The notes below the pieces were generated by a model, which ran no database searches, had not been told where the DNA came from, and saw only the letters and a program-made list of their open reading frames with translations. The position numbers and the translations under genes are program-made. A stretch of DNA of 64,000 nucleotides from Novosphingobium sp. SG919 (lineage in GTDB: Bacteria > Pseudomonadota > Alphaproteobacteria > Sphingomonadales > Sphingomonadaceae): positions 62,001-126,000 of the forward strand of contig NZ_JABCNG010000002.1 in assembly GCF_012932495.1 (NCBI RefSeq). The letters run 5' to 3'. Below are positions 19,821-28,280 of the stretch, piece after piece; within the stretch, counting starts at the first letter, position 1; each line of letters opens with the position of its first letter.

Positions 19821-20495
19821 ATGTCGCAAGAAACGTCCGTCCCGGCGGACGCCCAGGAATTCACGCTCGAAGGCCTGAGCCGCGCGCCTTTGCAAGGCCG
19901 CAGCAAGGCTTCGCTCGAACGCATGCTGGCCACTGCGCGCGAACTGATGCTGGAACGCGGCAGCGAAGATTTCACGCTTCAGGAAGTGAGCAGCCGCGGC
20001 AAAGTGTCGATCGGCTCGATCTATCTGCGCTTTGAAAACAAGGACAGCCTGGTGCGTGCGGTGCTGCTTCAGGCCACGCAGAACCTGGCGCGCGAGGAGA
20101 ACGCGATGCACGCGGCGCTGGCCGCGTCCTGCGCCAACCTTGCCGAATTCGTGCCTCGTTATGTCGAGGCCTATTCCGAAGTGCTCCGCGTCAACGCCCC
20201 GCTCTTGCGCCTGACCATGATGCGCGCCGAGCAGGACCCGCAGATTTCAGCCTTGGGCAAGCAGGCGGCGTTGCGCGCGGTGGACAAGGCCGTGGCCGCG
20301 TTCATGACCTATCGCGACGAATTCGGTGGCGCGGATCCCGAACTCGCCGCCTCGTCGGCGCACCATATCATCTTTGCAACCCTCGCCCGCCAGCTCAGCC
20401 TGGGATCGAGCAGCGAGTCGGTCACCAATTACGACTGGAACGTGCTCAAGGGCGAACTGGCGCGCATGTGCGCCGCCTATTTCCAGGCGCCCTGA
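19821..20495 (+). CDS. TetR-family transcriptional regulator
   Basis: The 224-residue protein uses the ATG at 19821; a TTG just before it is a less likely start. Residues about 30-80 form the TetR DNA-binding domain (MLATARELMLERGSEDFTLQ, then KVSIGSIYLRFENKDSLV). The remainder is an all-helical ligand domain without recognisable specificity. It lies downstream of the MFS gene on the same strand with a 127-bp gap, and upstream of the oxygenase pair. Which of these it controls is unclear, and no obvious operator palindrome was found. Confidence 0.88.
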   Translation: MSQETSVPADAQEFTLEGLSRAPLQGRSKASLERMLATARELMLERGSEDFTLQEVSSRGKVSIGSIYLRFENKDSLVRAVLLQATQNLAREENAMHAALAASCANLAEFVPRYVEAYSEVLRVNAPLLRLTMMRAEQDPQISALGKQAALRAVDKAVAAFMTYRDEFGGADPELAASSAHHIIFATLARQLSLGSSSESVTNYDWNVLKGELARMCAAYFQAP

Positions 20496-20670
20496 ACCGC
20501 CAGGCCGCCCCGAAAGGCCCGAATTCAGCGCTTGCGCGCCGGCACTGCTTGCCCTCGAAACCCGATCCAGACGGCGCGTCCGATCCGGCCCAGGGGCATA
20601 GACCGCATTGATGACCGCTATCGCCGTTTGCGGGGTGGCGCGGCGAGCGCGGGCTTGTCACTATGGCGCC

Positions 20671-21690
20671 ATGGTTACGCCCACCCATGTTCTTCCGCTC
20701 GTCGATATCACCCGCCTGCAAAGCGCGCGGCGCGAAGACCGCCTGGCCGTGGCCGAAGAGCTGGACCGCGCCTGTGTCGACGCCGGGTTTCTCTATGTCA
20801 CCGGGGCCCAGATCGACACGGCATTGCGCGACCGCGTGGTGGCGCGCGCCAAGGCCTATTTCGCGCAAGACCAGGCGGCCAAGATGGCCAGCTACATCGG
20901 CCTGTCCGAAAACCACAGCGGCTATGTGCCGGTGGGCGAGGAACAATTCGGCAGCGGCACGCCCGATCTCAAGGAAGCCTATGACATCAACGTGGACTAT
21001 GCCCACGCCCACGGCCGTCGCCCGCTGCTGGGGCCCAACCTGTGGCCGCCGATGCCCGGCTTTCGCGAGGACGTGCAGGCCTGGTACCAACACCTGACCG
21101 GCATCGGCCACCAATTGTTCCGCGCCTTTGCCCTGGCGCTGGGCCTGGCGGAAAGCCATTTCGACGCCCACCTGCGCCATCCGCCCAGCCAGTTGCGGCT
21201 GATCCACTACCCCCACGATGCCGATGCGCAGGATCGCCCCGGCATCGGCGCCCACACCGACTATGAATGCTTTACCCTGCTGCACGTGACCGCGCCCGGC
21301 CTGCAAGTGGTGAACAAGCAGGGCAACTGGGTGGACGTGCCGCTGGTGGACGGCGCCTTGATCATGAACGTGGGCGACATGATGGAAATCCTGTCCAACG
21401 GCCGCTACCTCGCCACCAAGCACCGGGTGAAGAAAGTGGCGCAGGAGCGCTATTCCTTCCCGTTGTTCTTCTCGTGCGACTATGACCATGTCATCGCGCC
21501 GCTGGTCGTGGGGCCGGCGGGACAGCAGGCGTCGCACTATCGCCCGATCAAGGGCGGCGAACACTTGTTCAACCAGACCGCGCAGACCTTTGCCTATCTC
21601 AAGGCGCGCATCGCGCGCGGCGAACTGGTGCTGAACGATCCCGTGCCGCTTGATTCCTTTGGCCAGCGCGAGGCCGGGGCACGACCATGA
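20671..21690 (+). CDS. Isopenicillin-N-synthase-like 2-oxoglutarate/Fe(II) oxygenase
   Basis: The ATG at 20671 gives 339 residues. The N-terminal DIOX_N-type region (LPLVDITRL, ACVDAGFLYVTG) leads into the jelly-roll. Iron ligands are visible as HTDYECFTLL (His and Asp) and TKHRVKKV (His), and RYSFPLFFSCD supplies the Arg expected to hold 2-oxoglutarate. Such enzymes hydroxylate, cyclise or cleave small molecules. Its stop codon overlaps the start of the next gene (ATGA), so the two products are probably made together. The substrate is unknown; the context offers only a TetR regulator upstream. Confidence 0.88.
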   Translation: MVTPTHVLPLVDITRLQSARREDRLAVAEELDRACVDAGFLYVTGAQIDTALRDRVVARAKAYFAQDQAAKMASYIGLSENHSGYVPVGEEQFGSGTPDLKEAYDINVDYAHAHGRRPLLGPNLWPPMPGFREDVQAWYQHLTGIGHQLFRAFALALGLAESHFDAHLRHPPSQLRLIHYPHDADAQDRPGIGAHTDYECFTLLHVTAPGLQVVNKQGNWVDVPLVDGALIMNVGDMMEILSNGRYLATKHRVKKVAQERYSFPLFFSCDYDHVIAPLVVGPAGQQASHYRPIKGGEHLFNQTAQTFAYLKARIARGELVLNDPVPLDSFGQREAGARP

Positions 21691-22574
21691 CGCTGGACCA
21701 GTTGCTGGCCGTCCTGCCACCCCGTCCGCTGGGGGACCTGGCCTTTCCCCGCCATCTGCTCGGCGCATTCCGGCGCAAGAGCATCACGTTCTGCACCGGG
21801 CTGACCGACGAGACCACGCCGGTCTACTGGTTCCAATCGCGCAGCTTCACCCTGGACTTGCGCTTGCCGGGCCTTGACCAGACGGCCGTTTCCGATCGGC
21901 AAGGCTGGGTGGGGGATACGCTATGGGACGAGCGCCGCGCTGAACTGTCATGGTCTATCGCGCGCAGCTATCAGCCGCGCAACCAGTGGCCCGAGCCGGC
22001 CCGCCTGGCGTTCATCGGCAACAGCGTGCTCGAATTCGCGCCTTCGGGTGCCTATGTCGAGGATTGGCGCCAGCAAAGCACGCAGGGCCCGCTGCTTGGC
22101 CTGCGGCTCACGGCGATGCGCGACGAGGCCACGGGCGCCCGGCATGCGATGGATGGCGGGCTGATCATGGCGGGCGCGCACATCGCCCTCGCGCGCTCAC
22201 GCCTGCCGGCCGATGATGCAGCCTTGGCCGAAACGGAAAGCCTGGAGCAGGCACTTGCCAACGGGTGCACCAGCGCTGCGGCGATCGAAAGCTATGAAGT
22301 GTCGGTGGCCTTGGGCAGTGAGATCGTGACCCGCAGCACCCAGCCCGCGCGGCGAGGCAAGCCGATCGCGCCAGGCCCGTTCACGCTCCTGCCCGATGGC
22401 ACCGTCACCCAGGAATGCGCGATAAATGGCGCGCGCTGGACGCGGTTTTACACGGTCGACGTGTTCGAACCGGATTTCGCTTTCGCCACATGCACGCCCG
22501 CCGCGCCCGATGCGCTCACCTGGCTGGAAGCGGAACGCGCGCACCTGGCGCGGCATGCGCGGGTCGCGATGTAG
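21687..22574 (+). CDS. Protein of unknown function, translationally coupled to the oxygenase
   Basis: I do not recognise this 295-residue protein. It has no signal peptide or membrane segment. The predicted content is largely beta, with aromatic-rich strands (TTPVYWFQSRSFTLDLRLPG) and a conserved-looking block AFIGNSVLEFAPSGAYVEDW; a lipocalin-like or similar barrel is possible. It overlaps the preceding oxygenase by four bases, which suggests a shared pathway or complex. A strong hairpin follows the stop codon. Confidence 0.7.
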   Translation: MTLDQLLAVLPPRPLGDLAFPRHLLGAFRRKSITFCTGLTDETTPVYWFQSRSFTLDLRLPGLDQTAVSDRQGWVGDTLWDERRAELSWSIARSYQPRNQWPEPARLAFIGNSVLEFAPSGAYVEDWRQQSTQGPLLGLRLTAMRDEATGARHAMDGGLIMAGAHIALARSRLPADDAALAETESLEQALANGCTSAAAIESYEVSVALGSEIVTRSTQPARRGKPIAPGPFTLLPDGTVTQECAINGARWTRFYTVDVFEPDFAFATCTPAAPDALTWLEAERAHLARHARVAM

Positions 22575-22581
22575 ACACACG

Positions 22582-22620
22582 GGCGGCACGGGGCGCCAAA
22601 AGGCGCTCCCCCGTGCCGCC
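22582..22620. terminator. Strong bidirectional terminator hairpin
   Basis: A 16-bp arm (22582-22597) pairs with 22602-22620 around an AAAA loop, with a 3-base bulge. It lies between the convergent unknown gene and the Met-rich secreted protein gene. Confidence 0.65.
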
Positions 22621-22627
22621 GGCGCCG

Positions 22628-23194
22628 TTACACTTTCTGGCCGACGGTTGCGGCCGGCGCGGCGGGCGCCTCTGCCTTGGCCGGCACAGCCTGGGTGTTG
22701 GGCTTAACCGCGCTGCAGGCGTCGGAAGCGGCCTGCGTCACGCGCGGCGCGGCATCGGCGCCACCCTCGGAACTGTAGGATACCGTGCGGGTGCAGCCCG
22801 ATGCGTCGGTGGTGGACGAAACATAGGTCATGTGCACGCCCTTGGGCAGATTGCCCATGCCGGCCACGGTCGCGCCGGGTGCGGCGCCCGCTGGCGCGGC
22901 GGCGGCATTGGCCATGGCGGCACGCTGCATCAAGGCAACCTGCTGCATCATCGCAGCGGCCTGCTGGTCCATCATTGCCGAAATCATATCCATCTGGGCG
23001 AATGGATCGGCCAGCGCCACCGGCTGAACCGCAACGCGCGGCGGCACCGCGCCCTGATATTGCACTTGCGCCACCGAGCCATCGGGGAGGTTGACCAGCA
23101 TGGTGTGCACGTCGGCCGTGGCCGCCTGGGCGGCACAGGCCCCTGCCAGCGTAAGCGCGGCGGCACCGATCACAAACTTGGGGAATCCTGTCAT
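22628..23194 (-). CDS. Small secreted protein with a methionine-rich segment, unknown function
   Basis: The ATG at 23194 follows GGAGCGAC and gives 188 residues, beginning with a signal peptide (FVIGAAALTLAGACAAQA). The middle (about 65-105) is a Met/Gln/Ala-rich amphipathic stretch (MDMISAMMDQQAAAMMQQVA). A short region with two cysteines follows (SGCTRTVSYS and SDACSAVKP), then an Ala/Pro tail. No family is recognised. Met-rich periplasmic segments may bind copper(I) or act as oxidant sinks, but nothing nearby supports either role. The cysteines could form a disulfide. Confidence 0.65.
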   Translation of the reverse strand: MTGFPKFVIGAAALTLAGACAAQAATADVHTMLVNLPDGSVAQVQYQGAVPPRVAVQPVALADPFAQMDMISAMMDQQAAAMMQQVALMQRAAMANAAAAPAGAAPGATVAGMGNLPKGVHMTYVSSTTDASGCTRTVSYSSEGGADAAPRVTQAASDACSAVKPNTQAVPAKAEAPAAPAATVGQKV

Positions 23195-23617
23195 GGATGT
23201 CGCTCCTTGTGCTTGTCCGCGCCCAAATTTCCGCCGCCTGGCTGAACGCGCGATGAAGCATGTGGCGCCGCGCGACGAGGCGTGACTGCCTGCGCGATGC
23301 CCGGATCGGCCAGCGGGCGCCGCCCGGCAGGCCCAATGACGAGCGTTGCTGATAGAGCGATTGAACTCTCTCAAGCCAGCCTCGCGCAGCCCGCAAACGA
23401 CGCGGGCAGCTATGAGCATCGGCAATGCCGCAGCCCGCAGCAACGGCACCGCGCAGCCTGCACCTATTTGCGCTGCGCAACATATCGTTGCGGGCAAACA
23501 ATGAACGAGACATTCTCAATTCAATTGGTAGAGTTTATTGCCTAGCGAGCCCTCACGCGCTGCCTGGCCAAAGGCCCGAACCGCAGCGCGGCATTTCTTG
23601 CCATGGGGGGGAATTCC
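23195..23617. promoter_or_regulatory. 423-bp intergenic region upstream of the TonB receptor, with a perfect palindrome
   Basis: I see no convincing gene in this gap between divergent genes. Near its right end a perfect 6-5-6 inverted repeat occurs: CGCAAC (23476-23481), spacer ATATC, GTTGCG (23487-23492). It is followed by an AT-rich stretch (23497-23545) that probably contains the receptor promoter. The palindrome is a candidate operator for a local regulator such as the LysR encoded at 28281-29207. Confidence 0.45.
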
Positions 23618-26194
23618 ATGAAATCCGCTTTGCTCGCCACGTCAGCCCTGATGCTGGCGCAACCCGCTGCTGCCTTTGCCGCAACACCGCCCGCGCCCGC
23701 TGCCGAGCCTGATACGGCGCCAGCCACGGCCACCGACATCATCGTGACCGGCACGCGCACCACCGGCACCCGCGCTGCCGACAGCGCCGCGCCGATTCAG
23801 ATCCTGGGCGCCAGCACCATCGAAAATGTCGGGCAGCGCGATCTGCGCCAGGTTCTGGGACAAAGCCTGCCCAGCCTGGGCACGCAATCGTTCGGCGGCG
23901 ACGCGGCCAATCTCACGCTCAACGTGGCCTTGCGCGGCATCAGCCCCAACGACACGCTGGTTCTGGTCAATGGCAAGCGCCGCCACTTCACCGCCAACCT
24001 GGCCGTCTTGGGCGGGAGCCCCTATTCGGGCGCGGCCACCACGGACCTGAGCTTCATTCCCACCGGTTCGATCGGTCGCGTGGAAGTCCTGCAGGATGGC
24101 GCGGCGGCGCAATACGGGTCTGATGCGATCGCCGGCGTGGTCAACATCATCTTGCGCAACGACGATCATGGCGGGCAGCTCTCGCTGACCGGCGGGCAGT
24201 ATTACAAAGGTGACGGCAAGACGTTCGAGGGCAGCTTCAACAAGGGGTTCAAGCTGGGCGATCGCGGCTTCCTCAACCTGACCGGCGAATACCGCTTTCA
24301 CGATTATACCCAGCGCGGGACTTACGATTACCGCTTCTTCAACACCGATGGCACGCTGCGCAGCAGCCTGAGCGCGCTCAACGCCAACGGGATCAAGGGC
24401 GCGGCGAACTATCCCTATGTCAACCGCATCCTCGGCGATGCGCGCTACCAGATCTGGAACCTGGCGTTCAACGCCGGCTATGACGTGAGCGAGACCGTCC
24501 ATGCCTATGCATTTGGCAGCTATGGCCGGCGCACCGCATCGGCGCGGCAGAACTATCGCGCGCCCAGCCGCTATACCGGCACCGATGCCAACGGCAACAC
24601 GGTGGTGCCCTTCCCCAATGGCTTTACGCCGCGCATCGCGCTGGACGAGGAAGACTTCTCGCTCACCACCGGGCTTTCGGGCGATCTGGGCGGCTGGCAG
24701 TGGGATGGCTCTCTCACGTATGGCCGCGTGGCCGATGCGCTCTACACGCGGGATTCGATCAATGCCGCCACCTGGGTGCCGGTGCAGAAGGCCAGCACCA
24801 CCGCGGTGCGCCCGCAGACCGACTATTACGATGGCACCCTGACCAACAGCGAGTGGGTGGCAGACCTGGGGGCCACGCGGGACATTCCGCTCGGCCTGGC
24901 CAAGCCGCTGACGCTTTCGCTGGGCGCGCAATACCGCGTTGGCCACTATGGCATCCAGAACGGCGAGCTGGGCTCCTACTACAACGGCGGGCCGGCCGCC
25001 TATCCCGGCTTTGGTCCGAGCGATGCCGGGGTCAACGGCCGCAAGACCTGGGCCGGCTATATCGACGCGGCGCTCGATCCGGTGTCGGGCCTGCACCTTG
25101 ATCTAGCGGGCCGCTATGAACACTATTCCGATTTCGGATCGGTGTGGACGGGCAAGGCCACCGCACGCTATGATTTCAGCCCGGCCTTTGCCCTGCGCGG
25201 CACGGTTTCCAACGGCTTTCGCGCGCCGACCCTGGCAGAGGAATACTATTCCTCCACCAACGTCAGCCCCAATTCGATCTATGCCCAACTCGCGCCCAAT
25301 TCGCCCGCCGTGGCCGCGCTGGGCTTTGGCAAGCTCAAGCCGGAAAAATCGACCAACTTTTCGGCCGGCTTCGTCGCCCATCCCGGCGGCAGCCTGCAGC
25401 TGACGGTGGATGCTTACCAGATCAAGATCACCAACCGCATCGTCGCCTCGGGCGGGATCGTGGGCTATTCGAGCGGCTTTGGCAGCAATGGCGTGGTTTC
25501 GTCCGCCGTGCTTTCCACGCTTGCGGCGCGGGGCCTGATTTCAAGCACCGACCCGGCAGTGGTGGCGGCCAGCGGATACAGCTTCTTCGGCCTCAACCTG
25601 TTCACCAACGGCGCGGATACCCGCACGCGTGGGGTGGAAGCAACGCTGACGGCCACCAGCCGCTTCGGCAATGGCGACCGCGTCGACTGGAGCCTGGGTT
25701 TCAACTACAACCAGACCAAGGTTACCCGCGTCTCTGGCCTGCCTTCGGCGGTTTATAATGCCGCATTCGGGCAGACGACCCTGCTGACCCGCAACGCCAC
25801 CGATGCGCTCACCACCGCAACGCCGCGCGTCAAGCTGATCGCCGGCGCGCTGGTCACCCACGGGCCGCTGTCGTTCAACCTGCGCGAGACGCTCTATGGC
25901 ATTACGCGCCAGCACGTGAGCCTGGATGGCACCGGCTCCGGCAACACCGTGATCGGCACGCCGACCACGCTGATCACCGACGTGAACCTGGGTTGGAAAG
26001 TCACGCCGGCCTTCCGCCTCGATCTGGGCGCCAACAACGTGCTCAACCACAAGGCCACCACGGTTCCCAACGTCAACAACAACGGGGTCCTGCAGCCGGC
26101 CGATGGCAGCAACGTCTACGACCGGCCGTCCTCGCTCGCGCCTTGGGGCATCAACGGGGGGTATTACTACGCCCGCGTGACGCTCTCGTTCTGA
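23618..26194 (+). CDS. TonB-dependent outer-membrane receptor
   Basis: The ATG at 23618 lies behind GGGGGGAA and starts a signal peptide (ALLATSALMLAQPAAAFA), giving 858 residues. A TonB-box-like DIIVTGTR opens the plug domain, which contains LRGISPNDTLVLVNGKRRH and GSIGRVEVLQDGAAAQYGSD. A 22-strand-type barrel follows and ends in aromatic Phe (RVTLSF). It heads an operon with an exported amine oxidase (22 bases away) and an exported RidA. This suggests uptake of an amine-bearing or amino-acid-like ligand rather than a plain sugar, though the receptor itself carries no readable specificity. Confidence 0.93.
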   Translation: MKSALLATSALMLAQPAAAFAATPPAPAAEPDTAPATATDIIVTGTRTTGTRAADSAAPIQILGASTIENVGQRDLRQVLGQSLPSLGTQSFGGDAANLTLNVALRGISPNDTLVLVNGKRRHFTANLAVLGGSPYSGAATTDLSFIPTGSIGRVEVLQDGAAAQYGSDAIAGVVNIILRNDDHGGQLSLTGGQYYKGDGKTFEGSFNKGFKLGDRGFLNLTGEYRFHDYTQRGTYDYRFFNTDGTLRSSLSALNANGIKGAANYPYVNRILGDARYQIWNLAFNAGYDVSETVHAYAFGSYGRRTASARQNYRAPSRYTGTDANGNTVVPFPNGFTPRIALDEEDFSLTTGLSGDLGGWQWDGSLTYGRVADALYTRDSINAATWVPVQKASTTAVRPQTDYYDGTLTNSEWVADLGATRDIPLGLAKPLTLSLGAQYRVGHYGIQNGELGSYYNGGPAAYPGFGPSDAGVNGRKTWAGYIDAALDPVSGLHLDLAGRYEHYSDFGSVWTGKATARYDFSPAFALRGTVSNGFRAPTLAEEYYSSTNVSPNSIYAQLAPNSPAVAALGFGKLKPEKSTNFSAGFVAHPGGSLQLTVDAYQIKITNRIVASGGIVGYSSGFGSNGVVSSAVLSTLAARGLISSTDPAVVAASGYSFFGLNLFTNGADTRTRGVEATLTATSRFGNGDRVDWSLGFNYNQTKVTRVSGLPSAVYNAAFGQTTLLTRNATDALTTATPRVKLIAGALVTHGPLSFNLRETLYGITRQHVSLDGTGSGNTVIGTPTTLITDVNLGWKVTPAFRLDLGANNVLNHKATTVPNVNNNGVLQPADGSNVYDRPSSLAPWGINGGYYYARVTLSF

Positions 26195-26216
26195 TCCGGC
26201 CCGGAAGGAGCACACC

Positions 26217-27731
26217 ATGATCGATCGGCGATCCTTGTTGACCGCATTGGGTGCGGCCACCGTCACGCTGGGCCTTCCCGCCCGCAGCCTGGCCAAACCC
26301 CTGCCACCGGGCGGCACCCGCCCCGCCCGCGTGGTGGTGCTGGGCGCAGGGATCGCCGGCCTTGTCGCCGCGCGCGAGCTGGAGCGGCAGGGCGCCACCG
26401 TCACCGTGCTGGAAGCGCGCCAACGCGTGGGCGGCCGCGTCTGGACCGTGCGCGGCGGCGATCGTTTTACCGACACCGAGGGCGTGACCCAGACAGTGGG
26501 TTTTTCCCCCGGCCTCTACCAGAACGCGGGCGCCGCCCGCCTGCCCAGCCATCACGAAGGCGTGCTGGGCCTTATCCGCGAACTGGGCGTGCCGGTGGAA
26601 CCGCTGGTCAATGCCAGCCGCAGCGCATTCCTGTCGGACGAGCACGGCACGCTGCGCCTGCGCGAGGCCAGCTATGACTTGCGCGGCTATCTCTCACAAT
26701 TGCTGCAGGAAGCGCTGCGCAAGGGCACGTTCGATGTGGAACTCGATGCGTCCACCCGCCAGGCGCTGGCCAAGTTTCTGGCGGTTTATGGCGATCTGGG
26801 CGCCGACGGGCAGTTTCACGGCAGCCCGCGTGCGGGCCTGGCCAGCCCGCCCGGCGCCACGCCGCGCGATCTGCAACGCGCCGTGGCCCCGCGCAGCCTG
26901 GACGATATCCTCGCCCACCCCGCCCTGCCGTTCATCCTGTTCGATGACGATATCCTTATGCAGGCCACTATGCTGGCGCCGCGCGGCGGGATGGATGCCT
27001 TTCCCAAGGCGCTGGCCGCAGCGCTGCGTCGGCCTGTCGTGACCGGTGCGCGCGTCACCGCGATCCGCCGCGAGGGCGAGGGCGTGCGGATCGAATGGCG
27101 CAATGCCGCGGGGCAGCCGCAGGCAACGATCGCCGATCGCGCCGTGATTACCCTGCCGCTGCCGATACTGGCGGGCATCCCGTCGGATTTTGCCGCCCCA
27201 ACCACCGCGGCCATTGCCAGCGCGCGGCTGGCGGATTCGGTGAAAGTGGCGTTCGAAAGCGCGCCGTTCTGGGAAGCGGACCAAATCTATGGCGGGCTTT
27301 CGTTCGTGGGCGGGGAAACCGGGGTGATCTGGTACCCGTCAGACCGCTTCCAGGCGCCACGCCAGGTTCTGCTGGCTGCCTATACCGCAACGCCCGCCGG
27401 GGCGAAGGCCTTTGCCGCGCGGCCGCTGGACCAGCAGGTGGCGCTGGCTCGCGCGGCGGTGGACAAAGTGCACCCCGGCCATGGCGCCGCCTTGGCCAAC
27501 GCGGTGGTAATCAACTGGGGCAAGCAGCCGTTCAGCCTGGGCCCGTGGATCGAGTGGGGCCAGGATAGCAACGATCCGGCCACGCTCGACCGCTTGAACC
27601 AGGGCGACGGGCCATTCGTTTTCGCCGGCAGCCACCTGTCTGCCTATAGCGGCCACTGGCAGGAAGGCGCGGTTCTTTCCGCCCGCCGCGCCGTGAGCCT
27701 GCTGGTGCCCTCGCTGTCCCACGTTCGTTGA
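26217..27731 (+). CDS. FAD-dependent amine oxidase, Tat-exported
   Basis: The 504-residue flavoprotein begins with a Tat-type signal (DRRSLLTALGAATVTLGL). The dinucleotide fold follows as VVVLGAGIAGLVAARELERQ, with the monoamine-oxidase signature EARQRVGGRVWT. The C-terminal FAD segment reads PFVFAGSHLSAYSGHWQEGA, close to the family's GEHTS...G(Y/F)xxGA pattern. Family members oxidise amines or amino acids to imines, releasing hydrogen peroxide. Export to the periplasm is less common than a cytoplasmic location. It sits between a TonB receptor and a secreted RidA, which would hydrolyse the reactive imine product. Confidence 0.9.
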   Translation: MIDRRSLLTALGAATVTLGLPARSLAKPLPPGGTRPARVVVLGAGIAGLVAARELERQGATVTVLEARQRVGGRVWTVRGGDRFTDTEGVTQTVGFSPGLYQNAGAARLPSHHEGVLGLIRELGVPVEPLVNASRSAFLSDEHGTLRLREASYDLRGYLSQLLQEALRKGTFDVELDASTRQALAKFLAVYGDLGADGQFHGSPRAGLASPPGATPRDLQRAVAPRSLDDILAHPALPFILFDDDILMQATMLAPRGGMDAFPKALAAALRRPVVTGARVTAIRREGEGVRIEWRNAAGQPQATIADRAVITLPLPILAGIPSDFAAPTTAAIASARLADSVKVAFESAPFWEADQIYGGLSFVGGETGVIWYPSDRFQAPRQVLLAAYTATPAGAKAFAARPLDQQVALARAAVDKVHPGHGAALANAVVINWGKQPFSLGPWIEWGQDSNDPATLDRLNQGDGPFVFAGSHLSAYSGHWQEGAVLSARRAVSLLVPSLSHVR

Positions 27732-27743
27732 GGAGAATACCCG

Positions 27744-28271
27744 ATGCCCAAGATTTCAGCCCTGCGCCGCGCCATCGCCCTGCCCGCGCTGGCCTTGCTG
27801 GGGTGGCAACCGGCCCATGCCGCCACCGCCACCGCCGCACCGATCGTGCGCCATCCCGCCCCCGATCCGGCAGCCCCGATCCTGGTGGGCGTGACCGTGC
27901 CCGCCGGCGCACAGACCCTGCTGCTGAGCGGCCAGGTGCCCCCGGTCAACGACACCACGGCAGATCCGGCCAGCATTGCCGCCTATGGCGATACCCGCAC
28001 CCAGGCGCTTGGCGTGTTTCGCAAGATCGACACCGCGCTCAAGGCGCAAGGTTTTGCGCTGGGCGATGTGGTCAAGCTTACCGTCTATCTGGTGGGTGAT
28101 CCGGCCAAGGGCGGCAAGCTGGACTTTGCCGGGTTCTCGCAGGCCTATGCCCAGTTCTTCGGCACGCCCGAACAGCCCAACAAGGTGGCACGCACCACCG
28201 TGCAAGTGGCGGCGCTGGCCAATCCGGGCTTCCTGGTCGAAGTGGAGGCGGTTGCCGCCAAAGTCCGGTAA
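27744..28271 (+). CDS. Exported RidA-family enamine/imine deaminase
   Basis: This 175-residue protein has an N-terminal signal sequence (RRAIALPALALLGWQPAHA) before a RidA (YjgF/UK114) domain. Domain features include LLLSGQVPP, TRTQALGVFRKIDTALKAQG and the C-terminal KVARTTVQVAALANPGFLVE, whose Arg matches the substrate-binding Arg105 of enteric RidA. Most RidA proteins are cytoplasmic and about 130 residues long; the extra N-terminal length here is the export signal. Its start lies 13 bases after the amine oxidase stop. The predicted job is hydrolysis of imines made by that oxidase. Confidence 0.88.
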   Translation: MPKISALRRAIALPALALLGWQPAHAATATAAPIVRHPAPDPAAPILVGVTVPAGAQTLLLSGQVPPVNDTTADPASIAAYGDTRTQALGVFRKIDTALKAQGFALGDVVKLTVYLVGDPAKGGKLDFAGFSQAYAQFFGTPEQPNKVARTTVQVAALANPGFLVEVEAVAAKVR

Positions 28272-28280
28272 AGCGGCCCC

